Part shown: positions 53,489 to 54,793 of the stretch, one piece after another
How the letters are laid out: every line of letters begins with the position of its first letter
Position numbering within the stretch: position 1 is the stretch's first letter
Assembly: GCF_001886185.1 (NCBI RefSeq)
Contig: NZ_JXLA01000030.1
Coordinates: 1 to 54,793, forward strand
Length of the DNA: 54,793 nt
Source: Enterococcus raffinosus
Lineage (GTDB): Bacteria > Bacillota > Bacilli > Lactobacillales > Enterococcaceae
Reading direction: 5' to 3'
Made by a program: the position numbers and the translations under genes
Notes under the pieces: model-generated
Told to the model about the DNA's origin: nothing
What the model saw: only the letters and a program-made list of their open reading frames with translations
Databases searched by the model: none

Positions 53489-53517
53489 TTGAATGTATCT
53501 TTTTTTGGTATCATAAA
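53489..53517 (+). promoter_or_regulatory. possible promoter of the LytTR operon
   Basis: TTGAAT at 53489-53494 and CATAAA at 53512-53517 have 17-bp spacing, about 35 bp before the gene. Neither hexamer is perfect. Confidence 0.35.
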
Positions 53518-53553
53518 AATGAGTGAGATAGTTAATTATAGTGGGTGAAAAAA

Positions 53554-54300
53554 TTGAAAATTTTTGTAATTGATGATCAATTTGCTATAAGAAAAAAAAT
53601 AATTAAGATTGTCAGTGAACTAAATCGTGAGTCCTTTGAATTTGTAGAGGTAAGTAATGAACGAAGCTTCTATCAGGAACTTGATGCTCTTGAAATTACC
53701 GATTCGGATCTTTTTTTAATTGATATTGAATTAAAGAATTATTTTAATGGAATTGATTTAGCCGAAAAAATTAGGAGAAAAAACGCTGATTGTTTTATTG
53801 TATTTATTACTTCTTTTGAAACCTATGGGATTGAAGTGATTAATCGTCAGATTATGCCTTTTGCCTATTTAAGCAAAAATTTACCAATGGATCAACTTAT
53901 TGCAAGATCTAGAATATTAATCGACAGTTATTTAAGAACTGTTCAAGATAGAGAGAGTAATGAAATGAAAATAACAGTTGAGTCGAATAACCAAAAAGTT
54001 ATTGTTTATGAAAAGAACATTCTATACGTATCAACGATACCAGGATATAAAAAAATGCTGTTGATAAAGATCGTTGAGGGGGAGATGCTAGTATCCAGTC
54101 GGCTCAAGGACATTCGAAAACAATTAAATGGCCCTTATTTTTTTAAAGAATTAAAGTCGTTTATCATTAATTTAAATAAAATTGAAATAATTAATCAAAT
54201 TGAAGGGATTGTGCAGTTTGAAGATAAAACAATTCTAGACGTAGGCATTACTGGTACGAGAAAAATAAATCAATATTTAAGAAAGAATGATTTAAAATGA
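53554..54300 (+). CDS. LytTR-family response regulator (AgrA/FsrA-like)
   Basis: The 248-aa regulator has a receiver domain (KIFVIDDQFAIRKKI, phospho-acceptor Asp in LFLIDIELKN, Lys in YLSKNLP). A C-terminal LytTR DNA-binding domain follows (ENILYVSTIPGYKKMLLI, SSRLKDIRKQL, FFKELKSFIINLNKI). TTG 53554 is preferred with GGGTGA five bases upstream; GTG 53545 lies in that RBS. It overlaps the next gene by four bases. Its position right after the polysaccharide genes suggests peptide quorum sensing near surface-polymer genes; targets are unknown. Confidence 0.87.
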   Translation: MKIFVIDDQFAIRKKIIKIVSELNRESFEFVEVSNERSFYQELDALEITDSDLFLIDIELKNYFNGIDLAEKIRRKNADCFIVFITSFETYGIEVINRQIMPFAYLSKNLPMDQLIARSRILIDSYLRTVQDRESNEMKITVESNNQKVIVYEKNILYVSTIPGYKKMLLIKIVEGEMLVSSRLKDIRKQLNGPYFFKELKSFIINLNKIEIINQIEGIVQFEDKTILDVGITGTRKINQYLRKNDLK

Positions 54301-54767
54301 CCAATACCTATTCTATTGCACTCTATGCACTGAATTATATGATCATTTTGTGGACGCTATTGAACCATCAATTTATTTTTCAGAAGGGGACGAATTTCTT
54401 AACCATTTTTTTGATCATTTCTTTTGCCATAAGTTTCTTTTTCCATGATCTATATGCCGTAATTTATATCTACGTATTGTATGTAATAGAGTATTTTATT
54501 ATGAGGCATTATTTATCGAGTTGGCTTTTGCCCTCTGTACTCATTATTCTACAGGATATGTTAGTAACTTTTGTTCGATTGGTCACTTTTTACCTCCCTG
54601 TCTATTTTTCCCAAAATTCCATTTTTACAAATATGTACGATCTTTTTTTGATTGCGTGTATTCAAGCCATTCTTATAGCGTGTATTTCGTATATTCTGAA
54701 AAGATTAGATAAGAAATACAGAGTTGACCCCATGCTAAAAGAGTTAAAAAAGAATTATCCATTCTGA
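54297..54767 (+). CDS. AgrC/FsrC-like membrane sensor module, no kinase domain in frame
   Basis: The 156-aa protein has five or six hydrophobic segments (LYALNYMIILWTLL, FLTIFLIISFAISFFF, LYAVIYIYVLYVIEY, VLIILQDMLVTFVRLV, FLIACIQAILIACISYIL) and ends KKYRVDPMLKELKKNYPF. This is the usual peptide-sensing half of AgrC-type kinases, which normally continue into a HATPase region of over 200 aa. Here a TGA ends it 26 bp before the window edge. It may be a truncated or frameshifted kinase, or a distinct small membrane protein. ATG 54297 overlaps the regulator stop (ATGA), so the pair is translationally coupled. Confidence 0.65.
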   Translation: MTNTYSIALYALNYMIILWTLLNHQFIFQKGTNFLTIFLIISFAISFFFHDLYAVIYIYVLYVIEYFIMRHYLSSWLLPSVLIILQDMLVTFVRLVTFYLPVYFSQNSIFTNMYDLFLIACIQAILIACISYILKRLDKKYRVDPMLKELKKNYPF

Positions 54768-54793
54768 TATGCTACCCCTAACTAGGACAAAGA

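Overview
The window looks like chromosomal DNA from an Enterococcus or a close relative. The evidence is low-GC Gram-positive coding style, strong AGGAGG ribosome-binding sites with frequent TTG and GTG starts, a LicT/PTS operon, an ECF transporter, a KxYKxGKxW-type signal peptide, an Agr/Fsr-like LytTR regulator, and ISL3-, IS110- and IS3-type insertion sequences. GC visibly alternates between a richer backbone (about 3.7-7.5, 10.9-25.5 and 39-44.6 kb) and AT-richer blocks (7.9-10.6, 26-38 and 44.8-54.8 kb), which suggests several acquired segments. The species cannot be fixed from sequence reading alone.

Layout. 0-3.6 kb: a decayed ISL3-type element, then a relic of a phase-variable type I restriction specificity locus (tyrosine recombinase with a stop at codon 5; hsdS missing its 5' end). 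3.6-7.6 kb: licT, a LicT antiterminator target/terminator, a beta-glucoside-type PTS EIIBCA and an ADP-ribosylglycohydrolase-fold enzyme. 7.9-10.6 kb: a stand-alone superfamily 1 helicase fused to a predicted nuclease domain. 10.9-17.8 kb: a secreted DUF5648/C39-like protein, two genes of unknown role (one with a DUF2922-like domain), thyA, a GNAT acetyltransferase, a Cof-type HAD phosphatase and an aminoglycoside 6-adenylyltransferase-like protein. 18-25.6 kb: a two-component system divergent from a MacB-type ABC transporter and an arylsulfotransferase-like lipoprotein; an IS110-family element sits between them. 25.6-28.2 kb: an IS3 remnant, an XRE regulator, a zinc-ribbon protein and a secreted LysM protein. 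28.7-37.3 kb: a nucleoside/ribose cluster (ECF transporter, MFS permease, nucleoside hydrolase, ribokinase) divergent from a LacI regulator fused to a complete ribokinase domain. 37.5-44.6 kb: an orphan coiled-coil/HTH protein, then an AraC regulator divergent from an APC permease-lacZ operon. 44.8-48.2 kb: a MarR regulator with a UvrA-like ABC protein and an isoprenylcysteine-methyltransferase-like membrane protein. 48.4-54.8 kb: a tyrosine recombinase gene inside a probable invertible DNA cassette, then UDP-glucose dehydrogenase, a hyaluronan-synthase-like glycosyltransferase, and a LytTR regulator with an AgrC-like membrane sensor.

The strongest candidate for an undescribed system is at 48466-50034. 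A tyrosine recombinase gene lies between two 33-bp loxP-like sites (13-bp arms, identical 7-bp spacer) in inverted orientation, with paired arm-type repeats just inside them. The cassette also holds a strong-looking promoter pointing outward to the left. Flipping the cassette would aim that promoter at the UDP-glucose dehydrogenase/polysaccharide synthase pair. I infer a self-encoded ON/OFF switch for a surface polysaccharide, shown here in the OFF state. Also notable are the LacI-ribokinase fusion regulator, a CiaR-like direct repeat in front of the ABC/sulfotransferase operon, and two related 26-bp palindromes about 10 kb apart.
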